Below, piece by piece: positions 7,199 through 14,819 of a DNA stretch of 37,079 nt. Source of the DNA: Prevotella sp. CAG:755 (lineage in GTDB: Bacteria; Bacteroidota; Bacteroidia; Bacteroidales; Bacteroidaceae); assembly GCA_000431275.1 (NCBI GenBank), contig HF989214.1, positions 1 to 37,079 on the forward strand, given 5' to 3'. A model generated the notes under the pieces. The model was not told the DNA's origin. It saw only the letters and a program-made list of their open reading frames with translations, and did no database searches. Position 1 is the stretch's first letter. Each line of letters starts with the position of its first letter. The translations under genes were made by a program, and so were the position numbers.

Positions 7199-9715
7199 TC
7201 AGTCAAGGTCAACAACAGTTATACCAGCACCGCCAAACTGTACGTGCTCGTCGCGGAAATCGTGAACGCCGGGAATGGTGGCTAAGTACTGACGGATGAG
7301 TTGGCGGAGTGCGCCGGTTCCCGTTCCGTGCAGGATGCGCACGCGAGGCACGCCAAGCATCTCGGCATCATCAATGAAATAACGTACGGCATTTAAGGCT
7401 TCATCGCCGCGATACCCACGCAAGTCAATGTCTGTCTTGAAAGCGGCCCGGCGTTCATCAATGGTATGGCGCGTAGAATTGTTGACGGCACCGACAATAC
7501 TACTGATGGATGCTACCGTGGCCGGTTCTGACGATTCGAGACGTGCGAGAGGTACAGTGGTATACATCACGCCAAAAAGCACGCGTGCCGTACGTCCTTG
7601 CAGGCTGACGATACGCCCCGTCGTAGTTTGTCCTTTGATGCGCACGGTGTCACCAGCGTGCAAGGCTTTCGACACAGGTTTTGAAGATGTCGGAACTTCT
7701 GACGAAGGTTGTGAAATGGTCGCTTTTTTTGCTTTACGGTCACGGCTGCGCTGCTGTCGCTGTTTGATTTGCTCGATTTTACGGGCTATACGGTCTTCTT
7801 CCTCCGGATCTCGACTTTCGATTTCTTCTTTGAAGGATTCAAGTTCGCGACGGATTTCTTTGGTGCGTTCCTTTTCGGCCTGCGTTTCGCGAATGGTTCG
7901 GATAGTCTGCTCGATTTTGGCGTTAGAGTCTTTGAGCAATTGGGAAGCCTCCTCTCGGGCCTGGCTGATGATGTCGCGTTTTTGCGTTTGAAGCTGCTTC
8001 ATTTCACTCTCATAACGCGCAAGAATTTCTTCGAGCTGTCGCTCTTGTTTGCGGATGTTCTGACGTTTGTTTTCCCAATAACGCTTATCTCGATTGATTT
8101 CCTGTAAGTACTTGTCAGACATGATGTAATCTTGTCCGACGATGTCGGCTGCATCACACATGACGTCCTCGGGAATGCCTATCTTTCGAGCTATTTCTAA
8201 GGCAAAGGAACTTCCTGGGCTACCTGTCTGCAAAATAAAGAGGGGTTGAAGATGCGCAAGGTCATAAAGCATGGCACCATTGACGATACCGTCGTGCGCT
8301 TCTGCGAAAGCTTTGAGATTCTGGAAATGCGTCGTAATGACACCGTATGCGCCACTGGCAAGGTACCGTTTCAGGATAGCTTCTGCGATGGCGCCACCGA
8401 TCTGTGGCTCCGTGCCGCTACCGAATTCATCGATAAGAATGAGGCTTCGGCTATCGCTGGCCTTAATCATCTGCTTCATGTGGATGAGATGGCTCGAATA
8501 CGTGCTCAGGTCGTTCTCAATGCTTTGATCGTCACCAATGTCAAGAAAAAGATTCCCAAACACACCGACACGCGAGCTCTCATGGACGGGAATTGGGTAG
8601 CCGCATTGCACCATGTATTGAAGCAGCCCGACAGTTTTCAGACAAATTGATTTACCACCGGCATTCGGCCCCGAGATTAATAAGATACGTCCGTTAGGGG
8701 TTAGTTTGATGTCAAGCGGGACGGTCTGTTTGCCTTGCTTGTCAAGCGTAAGGCGGAGCAGAGGATGAAAGGCCTGATACCATTCAATGTGGGGGCCGTC
8801 TACCAATTCAGGAATGACCGCTTTGATAGATTGGGCAAACAATGCCTTGGCCCGGATAAAGTCCACTTCGCCAAGAAATAAAAGCGATTCCACCATTGGA
8901 GTGATATGCGGGCGTATCTCAGCTGTGATATTTTGGAGAATCCGGATGACTTCGCGCTTTTCTGCCGCTTTAAGTTCGCGCACCTTGTTATTAGCTTCCA
9001 CGATGACAGCTGGCTCGATGAATACGGTCTTCCCAGTTGCCGATTCATCATGTACGATGCCTTTGATTTTGCGTTTGAGCGCCGGGTTGACGGGGATGAC
9101 CAGTCGCCCGTCTCGCATTGTAGGACTAACGTTGCGGTCTATATAGCCCTCGTCCTGCGCCTCATGTATGATGTTGCGGAGCGAATAGGAAATACTGCGC
9201 ACGACACTCTCCATTTCGTGCCGAATAGATAAAAGTTCAGGCGAAGCCGTATCTTTGATCTTCCCGAACTTATTTAATATAGCATCAATCTTCTTGATTA
9301 TGTCAGGAAAAGTTTCCACCTTTTCAGCCTCATAATGAAGATAAGGGAACCTGTATTCCGGTTCATCCCCTCCTTCGTTCTTGTCCTCTGAAAAAAGCGC
9401 GACAAGTTGACAGATAGTTTCTAATGAACGTTTTAGGTTGAATAAGGGTATTTCCTCCATGTATGTGCGTTCTGGCCGAATATGTAGCAATTCATCGCGC
9501 ACATCAAAAAAGTTCTCATCGTATTCCGCACCTTCATTTTGTAGCAATGTGAACTCTTTGATTTTACATAACTCACGCTCAACATCGTCCTTTGTGGTGA
9601 AAAAAGTAGACTTGTCTACCTTCTCCGTACCTAAGGAGGAGATGCAGCGTCCCTTGACGAGCCTGCGAATATCGTTGAACCCTATTTTATCTTCGTAATT
9701 GTCTGGATAGACCAT
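7199..9715 (-). CDS. mutS2: Endonuclease MutS2 (Smr domain protein)
   Basis: An 838-aa MutS2. The MutS core and ATPase carry Walker A GPNAGGKS (349-356) and Walker B LILIDEFGSGTEP (425-437). A long charged coiled coil follows at about 530-690, rich in Glu, Lys, Arg and Gln. The C-terminal Smr nuclease domain has DLRG (764-767) and HGTGTG (796-801), both intact. It lacks the mismatch-recognition domain of MutS. Known roles in the family are suppression of homologous recombination by cutting branched DNA, and splitting of collided ribosomes. Length is typical. It stands alone with its own promoter, between tRNA-Ser and the kinase-like gene. Confidence 0.96.
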   Translation of the reverse strand: MVYPDNYEDKIGFNDIRRLVKGRCISSLGTEKVDKSTFFTTKDDVERELCKIKEFTLLQNEGAEYDENFFDVRDELLHIRPERTYMEEIPLFNLKRSLETICQLVALFSEDKNEGGDEPEYRFPYLHYEAEKVETFPDIIKKIDAILNKFGKIKDTASPELLSIRHEMESVVRSISYSLRNIIHEAQDEGYIDRNVSPTMRDGRLVIPVNPALKRKIKGIVHDESATGKTVFIEPAVIVEANNKVRELKAAEKREVIRILQNITAEIRPHITPMVESLLFLGEVDFIRAKALFAQSIKAVIPELVDGPHIEWYQAFHPLLRLTLDKQGKQTVPLDIKLTPNGRILLISGPNAGGKSICLKTVGLLQYMVQCGYPIPVHESSRVGVFGNLFLDIGDDQSIENDLSTYSSHLIHMKQMIKASDSRSLILIDEFGSGTEPQIGGAIAEAILKRYLASGAYGVITTHFQNLKAFAEAHDGIVNGAMLYDLAHLQPLFILQTGSPGSSFALEIARKIGIPEDVMCDAADIVGQDYIMSDKYLQEINRDKRYWENKRQNIRKQERQLEEILARYESEMKQLQTQKRDIISQAREEASQLLKDSNAKIEQTIRTIRETQAEKERTKEIRRELESFKEEIESRDPEEEDRIARKIEQIKQRQQRSRDRKAKKATISQPSSEVPTSSKPVSKALHAGDTVRIKGQTTTGRIVSLQGRTARVLFGVMYTTVPLARLESSEPATVASISSIVGAVNNSTRHTIDERRAAFKTDIDLRGYRGDEALNAVRYFIDDAEMLGVPRVRILHGTGTGALRQLIRQYLATIPGVHDFRDEHVQFGGAGITVVDLD

Positions 9716-9740
9716 TGTCGTTTATTCTTGAAAATTTGTA

Positions 9741-9769
9741 CAAAGGTACATAAATGTAGCAAATCACAA
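9741..9769 (-). promoter_or_regulatory. Probable mutS2 promoter
   Basis: On the minus strand TTG (complement of 9767-9769), an 18-nt spacer and TACCTTTG (complement of 9741-9748), about 25 nt upstream of the ATG. Confidence 0.55.
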
Positions 9770-9861
9770 GTCTCTTAACCCCGAACATACGCTCAAATTA
9801 CATCAAAGATCAGAAAGTACAGTAAAAAAAGAGTATCAATCATAAATTATTATCCAAATAA

Positions 9862-9894
9862 TTTGCTCCATTCGTTAGACTGTCGTACTTTTGC
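9862..9894 (+). promoter_or_regulatory. Promoter of tRNA-Ser
   Basis: TTTG at 9862-9865, a 20-nt spacer and TACTTTTGC at 9886-9894, ending 16 nt before the tRNA. Confidence 0.82.
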
Positions 9895-9910
9895 ACCGCG
9901 ATTCACATCA

Positions 9911-9995
9911 GGAGAGATGGTAGAGTGGTCGATTACAGCAGTCTTGAAAACTGCCGTGCTGAGAGGCACCGGGGGTTCGAATCCCTCTCTCTCCG
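9911..9995 (+). tRNA. tRNA-Ser (anticodon UGA)
   Basis: An 85-nt class II tRNA. Acceptor GGAGAGA pairs with TCTCTCC. The anticodon stem GCAGT/ACTGC encloses CTTGAAA with anticodon TGA. The long variable arm includes GTGCTGAGAGGCAC, the T loop is TTCGAAT and the discriminator is G. CCA is not encoded. It has its own promoter and terminator. Confidence 0.97.
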
Positions 9996-10005
9996 CCTAT
10001 CATTT

Positions 10006-10049
10006 AATAAGTCCCCTAAAAGTCATGACTTCTAGGGGACTTATTTTTT
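10006..10049 (+). terminator. Intrinsic terminator after tRNA-Ser
   Basis: A perfect 13-bp stem, AATAAGTCCCCTA (10006-10018) and TAGGGGACTTATT (10033-10045), continuing into a T-run. The loop itself contains the palindrome AGTCATGACT, so the structure may stack further. Confidence 0.93.
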
Positions 10050-10180
10050 ATGCGTACTAAAAGCGTAAATCCTTTTTTATAATAACCGTGTCCGATGTTG
10101 AGTATGTGTCTGCTACGGCCGTACATTGATAACCAGGCGCCGTAAAATGGTGTCCGACATTAAGCGCCAATATCCAAACG

Positions 10181-11353
10181 TTAATCTTCCTTGGGCAACG
10201 AGGCGTCGATGACGCGGCGTATGGATGCCAACGCACTGCGCCCCCACCCTTTCAGCTCGCGAAGCGTCATCGCGCGTTGTGGTTTCAAGCGACGGTAGGC
10301 CTCGCGCACACTAATGGGAACGGCGACACCCACCACTGTGTATAGCACAATGAACCATGCCGACACACCGTCAGCATAGACGACGGGATGCCCCCCGACA
10401 TGAAGCCAATCGAGGCCGTACCACGCCACGACAAGGGCGCTTACCAATTTGAACGCCGCAAAGTGGAATGCGAAAACGCAAAGCGTACGTTCGCCGACGT
10501 AGGCCAGTCCGCGGGCCAGCCAACCGCCCCAAGTGTCGATACGCTCCGACACATAGAGGCAGAGCACGAAACCAGCCAAAGCCGGCACAGGATAACTAAC
10601 GAACTGCGTGAACGTGGCGTTCACGCCAAGCGACGTGCCGAACGTGAACGTGGCCAGCACAAGCACAGCCAGCGCGGCGAGCGCCACGCGCCAATCCATT
10701 GGGATGCGGTCGCGGTAGCGCGCGTAGAGAAATCCCGTCCCGAAGAAAAAGAGTCCCATCAGATCGCGATAACCACCCTGGGCCAATCCAGTCACGCGCA
10801 AGCCTGCCGTCACCTTCCACAGTGTCAGAAGCAAAGCGACTCCACAAACGGCCCAGCCAACAGACTCGGTCGAACGCAACCAGCGCACACGCCGCAGCAG
10901 CTTAAAGAGCACCAGATAGCCCAGCGAGGCCACGAGCAGCGCACGGAAAAACCAGAACGTGCCCCCAAGGAACTCGTCGTAGCCTGACATATTGAACACG
11001 ATACTCCATAACCGTTGCTGGAAAGCATGCCATGAATAGGGATGCGTAACGCCACCGGCGGCATTGCCGTAGGTCTCATTCAAGATGCCCAAAGGAAAAA
11101 GCAAGTTGTGCAAACAGAGCAGGATGAGGCTCCACGTGACAAAAGGCACATAAAGCCCGCGCAGACGACGGATAACGAAAGGCTTCTCATCGTCCACGTA
11201 TCGCAGTTTGAAGAAATAGCCTGCGCAGATGAAAAAGAGGGGCATGTGGAAGAGGTAGATGAAGCGCGTACCATAGCCGGTGAGGCCGGCATGGCCCAAC
11301 ACGACAAGGATGATGCCAATGCCCTTGCAGATGGAAAACGTACGGTCACGCAT
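10181..11353 (-). CDS. Acyltransferase 3 family integral membrane protein
   Basis: A 390-aa, ten-or-more-segment membrane protein of the acyltransferase 3 family (OafA/WecH/NodX type), which transfers acetyl or other acyl groups to extracytoplasmic sugars, lipids or glycans. The N-terminus MRDRTFSICKGIGIILVVLGHAG contains the family R(x)10H pattern, with the conserved His near residue 21. The frame is open upstream to 11479, but 11353 gives the canonical start next to the first membrane segment. The start overlaps the stop of the upstream phospholipase gene by 8 nt, so translation is probably coupled. Being last in a Kdo operon suggests an envelope glycolipid substrate, which is inference. 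The basic C-terminal tail is cytoplasmic. Confidence 0.88.
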   Translation of the reverse strand: MRDRTFSICKGIGIILVVLGHAGLTGYGTRFIYLFHMPLFFICAGYFFKLRYVDDEKPFVIRRLRGLYVPFVTWSLILLCLHNLLFPLGILNETYGNAAGGVTHPYSWHAFQQRLWSIVFNMSGYDEFLGGTFWFFRALLVASLGYLVLFKLLRRVRWLRSTESVGWAVCGVALLLTLWKVTAGLRVTGLAQGGYRDLMGLFFFGTGFLYARYRDRIPMDWRVALAALAVLVLATFTFGTSLGVNATFTQFVSYPVPALAGFVLCLYVSERIDTWGGWLARGLAYVGERTLCVFAFHFAAFKLVSALVVAWYGLDWLHVGGHPVVYADGVSAWFIVLYTVVGVAVPISVREAYRRLKPQRAMTLRELKGWGRSALASIRRVIDASLPKED

Positions 11354-12728
11354 AACTGTCGTCAGGTAGAAGATGAGTTTTGAATACGACGGGAACTCCG
11401 GGTGCGGAGATGGCTGGGGCGTCGTTGCGCACAAAAGGTTGCAGAAAATGGAAGAACCAGCCCGCCACGCGCTGGCCAAGAGGAATCTGGCGGCGGCGTT
11501 CGGGCGTCAGCAAGTAGCACGACGGCTTCTGCCGTTCGAAGAGGTCGCCGATCTGCTGGGCAAAACACGTGTCGGCCACGAGGAGATTGCACTCGTAGTC
11601 CCACGACAAACTGCGGCTGTTCAGGTTAGCCGAGCCGGCATAAGCGAGCTGCCCGTCGACGGCCATGACTTTCGTGTGGTGGAAGCCTCCCTGAAAGACG
11701 TAGACCTTAACGCCGCTGCGCATCAACTTGTTGGCGTTGTATTCAACGATGCGCGGCGTGATGGGAATGTCACTTTTCTCCGAAACCATCACCTCGACTT
11801 CGACGCCTCTTTTAGCCGCGCGGCGCAAAGCACGGCGCAACTTGCGGTTCAGTGTGAGATACGGGTTGATGATCTGAATGTGTCGCTGGGCTGCATCGAT
11901 TGCGGTAAGGAAAGTCTCACGCACGACGGTGGGCGTGATGTGCGGCTCGCGGTTCACTACGCCCACCACCTTGTGCCCGGCCGTAGCGGTAGTGTCGGGT
12001 TTCAGGTCAGCAAAGCGTTCGCGGGCATCTACACAGCCTGGATAGTATTGCGGGCCACGCACCTGCTGGCGAGCCGTCTGGTTCCAGATGTGCAGGAATA
12101 TGGACTGCAACTCGCCTACGGCATCGCCCTCGACGCGCATGTGGAAATCGTGCCATGCACCAAACTCCTCCTTACCATTAATATAGTAATCCGCCACATT
12201 CATACCGCCAATGTAGGCTACCATGCCGTCAATGACAACGATTTTGCGGTGGTCGCGGCTCAGCGCATGGTTCAAATAGGGGAAACGGACGGGGTCGAAC
12301 TCATAGATCTCGACGCCGTGCTCGCGCAACAGGCGGAGGTGGCGCGACCGGAGGGGACGATTGTTTGACCGGTTGCCGAAGCCGTCGAAGAGGGCACGCA
12401 CCTCGACTCCCTCTTTGGCCTTTTGGGCCAGCAGCGTGAAGAGTTCAGTCGAAATGGAGTCATTCCGGAAGTTAAAGTATTCAAGGTGGATGCTCTCGCG
12501 AGCGTCACGGACAGCCTTGAAGAGGTCGTCGAACTTCTCCTGTCCGCTTTCGAGGGGCACGATGCGATTGTTCGTCGTGAAGCGGATGTGATGCTCGCGC
12601 CGAAGAAAGTTGACCACGGTCGAGTCACACCGCACGGTCTCCTGTGCACAGAGGACACCTCCTCCCGACGCAGCCATGAGCCATACGGCCACGCGCAGGC
12701 GACGGAACAGACGGACAATGCGCTTCAT
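11346..12728 (-). CDS. Exported phospholipase D / cardiolipin synthase-like protein
   Basis: A 460-aa protein of the phospholipase D superfamily with both catalytic HKD motifs intact: H160-R-K162 with D167, followed by YIGGMN, and H351-T-K353 with D358, followed by YAGSANLNSRS. These place it with the cardiolipin synthases, which join phosphatidyl groups. Instead of the usual two N-terminal membrane helices it has one hydrophobic segment (about 13-28) ending VLCAQ, which reads as a cleavable signal peptide, so the enzyme probably acts in the periplasm. The start ATG shares one base with the kdsD stop (TGATG). An in-frame ATG at 12785 is inside kdsD and unlikely. Confidence 0.88.
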   Translation of the reverse strand: MKRIVRLFRRLRVAVWLMAASGGGVLCAQETVRCDSTVVNFLRREHHIRFTTNNRIVPLESGQEKFDDLFKAVRDARESIHLEYFNFRNDSISTELFTLLAQKAKEGVEVRALFDGFGNRSNNRPLRSRHLRLLREHGVEIYEFDPVRFPYLNHALSRDHRKIVVIDGMVAYIGGMNVADYYINGKEEFGAWHDFHMRVEGDAVGELQSIFLHIWNQTARQQVRGPQYYPGCVDARERFADLKPDTTATAGHKVVGVVNREPHITPTVVRETFLTAIDAAQRHIQIINPYLTLNRKLRRALRRAAKRGVEVEVMVSEKSDIPITPRIVEYNANKLMRSGVKVYVFQGGFHHTKVMAVDGQLAYAGSANLNSRSLSWDYECNLLVADTCFAQQIGDLFERQKPSCYLLTPERRRQIPLGQRVAGWFFHFLQPFVRNDAPAISAPGVPVVFKTHLLPDDSYA

Positions 12729-13678
12729 CAGAACATGGTGCTGAACGAGTCGACGATGCCGAGCAGGCGTCTGTTGTCGTCGCAAACAAGCACGGAATGA
12801 ATCTTGTGACGATGCATCAGTGCATCAATTTCCGTAATCTTGGCATCAGGAGCCACTGTCTTCGGATTGCGCGTCATGATGTCAGCCACAGTCAAGGAGA
12901 AGAAACGGTCCTGGCTGTTTTCCATGGCACGGCGCACGTCGCCGTCGGTGATGATGCCTTCCACCCGCTCGTCGGCCGTGGCCACACAAAGTCCCAAGCG
13001 GCCTCGGCTCATGTGGATGACAGCCTCGCCCAACTTCATGCCGGCCGGGACAACCGGAAGGTCGTCCGTCCGCATCACATCGCGGGCACGCGTCAGGAGG
13101 CGCTTGCCCAACGTACCACCGGGATGAAACTGGGCAAAGTCCGAAGCCTTGAAGTGGCGGGCTTCCATCAACGCGCAAGCCAAGGCATCACCCATGGCGA
13201 GGGCAGCCGTCGTCGATGACGTCGGGGCGAGGCCGAGGGGACAGGCTTCATGCGCCACGCCGGCATTGAGATGGGCCGTGGCATAGCGTGCAAGGAGTGA
13301 ATCGGGGTTACCGCTCATGCCGATAACGGGGATATGCTTCTCCATCAGGTAAGGGAGGAAACGCAGAAGCTCGTCTGTCTGCCCTGAGTTGGAGATGGCG
13401 AGGACCACGTCGGCGGGAGTGATGACGCCAAGATCGCCATGAAAGGCATCGAGCGGATTGATAAAGAAGCTCGGTGTACCTGTCGAAGAGAGCGTGGCGG
13501 CTATCTTGGCGCCGATATGTCCACTTTTTCCCACTCCGGTCACAATGAGTTTGCCCTTGCAGGACAAAATGATTTCCACTGCCCGGTCAAAATCTGCGTC
13601 AAGCCGGGGAATGAGGTCAAGTAGTGCCTGCGCTTCGTCTTGCAGGCATTTTATAGCAGTGTCAGTCCATTTGCTCAT
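12728..13678 (-). CDS. kdsD: Arabinose-5-phosphate isomerase (KdsD/KpsF)
   Basis: A 316-aa SIS-CBS-CBS protein that makes D-arabinose 5-phosphate from ribulose 5-phosphate, the first step to Kdo for LPS. The SIS domain carries GVGKSGHIGAKIA (48-60) and NPLDAFHGDLG (74-84, with the conserved H80). Two CBS domains fill residues 205-316 and may sense nucleotides or sugar phosphates. It overlaps kdsA by 4 nt (ATGA) and the next gene by 1 nt (TGATG). Adjacency to kdsA makes the Kdo role secure compared with the gut-operon paralogue GutQ. Confidence 0.95.
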   Translation of the reverse strand: MSKWTDTAIKCLQDEAQALLDLIPRLDADFDRAVEIILSCKGKLIVTGVGKSGHIGAKIAATLSSTGTPSFFINPLDAFHGDLGVITPADVVLAISNSGQTDELLRFLPYLMEKHIPVIGMSGNPDSLLARYATAHLNAGVAHEACPLGLAPTSSTTAALAMGDALACALMEARHFKASDFAQFHPGGTLGKRLLTRARDVMRTDDLPVVPAGMKLGEAVIHMSRGRLGLCVATADERVEGIITDGDVRRAMENSQDRFFSLTVADIMTRNPKTVAPDAKITEIDALMHRHKIHSVLVCDDNRRLLGIVDSFSTMF

Positions 13679-14427
13679 AAGAGGGAAGTGATTACATTTT
13701 CGAGTTCGTCGAGAGGAAGCATGTTGGGGCCGTCACTGAGGGCATGGTCGGGGTCGGGATGGGTTTCGAAGAAGTAGCCCGTAGCACCGAAGGCTTTGGC
13801 CGCGAGGGCCATAGCCGGCACGAACTGCCGGTCGCCACCGGTGCTCCCGCCTGCTGCGCCGGGACGCTGCACGCTGTGTGTACAGTCCATGATGACGGTC
13901 GGTGTGTAGGCCTTCATGGCGGGGATGTTGCGGAAGTCGACGACGAGGTTGTTATATCCGAACATATTGCCGCGTTCGGTCAGCCACACTTCGCGAGCGC
14001 CGGCGTCGCGACATTTCTCGACGGGATAGCGCATGTCGTCGCCCGAGAGAAACTGTGCTTTCTTGATGTTAACCGTACAGCCTGTACGGGCGGCAGCCAC
14101 GAGCAGGTCGGTCTGCCGACAGAGGAAAGCGGGTATCTGGATAACATCGACCACCTCTCCGACAGCTTCGGCCTGCTGGCTCTCGTGAACATCGGTGAGC
14201 AGGCGCAAACCGTAACGTGCCTTCACGTCGGCCAGCATTTGCAGGCCGCGGTCGAGCCCTGGTCCGCGAAACGAACGTATGGACGTGCGATTGGCCTTAT
14301 CGAACGAGGCTTTGAATATGATGTCAAGCCCATGTTTCCGGTTCAGGGCGACGAGCCGCTGTGCCACCGTGTCGAGCAATTCTGCTGACTCAATGACGCA
14401 AGGACCGGCGATAAAGATAGGTGTCAT
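13675..14427 (-). CDS. kdsA: 3-deoxy-8-phosphooctulonate synthase (KdsA)
   Basis: A 250-aa TIM-barrel enzyme that condenses phosphoenolpyruvate with arabinose 5-phosphate to Kdo 8-phosphate. Motifs seen: FIAGPCVIES (5-14), KASFDKANRTS, TDVHE, IPAFLCRQTDLL, NIKKAQFLS, RGNMFGYNNLVVD, DCTHSVQRPG and ETHPDPDHALSDGPNM. The Cys in AGPC (C10) is the metal ligand of the metal-dependent class (Aquifex type), so I infer a metal-requiring enzyme. The frame continues upstream to 14487, but that extension runs through the promoter; 14427 is the proper start. It is the first gene of the kdsA-kdsD-PLD-acyltransferase operon. kdsB and kdsC are not in the window. Confidence 0.96.
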   Translation of the reverse strand: MTPIFIAGPCVIESAELLDTVAQRLVALNRKHGLDIIFKASFDKANRTSIRSFRGPGLDRGLQMLADVKARYGLRLLTDVHESQQAEAVGEVVDVIQIPAFLCRQTDLLVAAARTGCTVNIKKAQFLSGDDMRYPVEKCRDAGAREVWLTERGNMFGYNNLVVDFRNIPAMKAYTPTVIMDCTHSVQRPGAAGGSTGGDRQFVPAMALAAKAFGATGYFFETHPDPDHALSDGPNMLPLDELENVITSLL

Positions 14428-14452
14428 GCTTCGTCTTTCTTTATAAATTTCC

Positions 14453-14480
14453 GCAAATATACGACTTTCGCCGCAAACAA
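14453..14480 (-). promoter_or_regulatory. kdsA operon promoter
   Basis: TATATTTGC on the minus strand (complement of 14453-14461), with TTG (complement of 14478-14480) 16 nt upstream, a shorter spacer than usual. The -7 box lies 25 nt from the kdsA ATG. Confidence 0.6.
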
Positions 14481-14600
14481 CCGCCATTCATGCAACAGTC
14501 TTGACACAGACGGCCACAACCTGAGCCGTTCGTACCACCACGTGCCCCCGTAGTTCCTCCCTCGCAAAAGGACACGCGACGGCGGCAAAAGGCGTGGAGT

Positions 14601-14647
14601 GCTGCGACAGGACTTTCTGTCAGTGCTGTCGTAAATCCTGTCACAGC
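14601..14647. repeat. Hairpin with TGACAG-type boxes (copy A)
   Basis: Arms at 14601-14612 (GCTGCGACAGGA) and 14636-14647 (TCCTGTCACAGC) pair over 12 positions with one G-T pair. The 23-nt loop contains TTTCTGTCAG. The boxes ATCCTGTCAC (14635-14644) and TTTCTGTCAG (14614-14623) recur, on the opposite strand, upstream of ompA. Confidence 0.5.
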
Positions 14648-14754
14648 GACGATATTTACAGCCAGCCTTATGGCCGAGAGGGCTTATATGTCCGTTTTCC
14701 GCGATGATGCGCGGTTCACTCCGGGCGCTGCGTCGCATTTTTTGGGCAGGCGGC

Positions 14755-14786
14755 TTGTCTGTCCTGAAAAAATGGGCTAAATTTGC
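14755..14786 (+). promoter_or_regulatory. Promoter of the PPi-phosphofructokinase gene
   Basis: TTG at 14755-14757, a 20-nt spacer and TAAATTTGC at 14778-14786, 33 nt upstream of the ATG. Confidence 0.78.
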
Positions 14787-14819
14787 GGAGCAATTTTAAT
14801 CACGACAATTCGATTAGTT

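Larger units (their letters stand above)
14428..14819. other. Divergent intergenic region between kdsA and the phosphofructokinase gene
   Basis: About 390 nt without a credible gene. It holds the kdsA promoter at the left and the phosphofructokinase promoter at the right. The middle contains a hairpin with TGACAG-type boxes (14601-14647). A short minus-strand frame (14424-14738) runs across the region but includes the kdsA promoter and has no family features, so I do not call it. Confidence 0.7.

Noticed and set aside
9911..10180. Integration (att) site at tRNA-Ser
   Set aside because: No second copy of the tRNA 3' end and no integrase are visible in the window.
11373..12368. 331-aa plus-strand open frame
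   Set aside because: Antisense to the phospholipase D gene with both HKD motifs. No recognisable domain.
14424..14738. 104-aa minus-strand frame upstream of kdsA
   Set aside because: It covers the kdsA promoter and the hairpin region and has no domain features.
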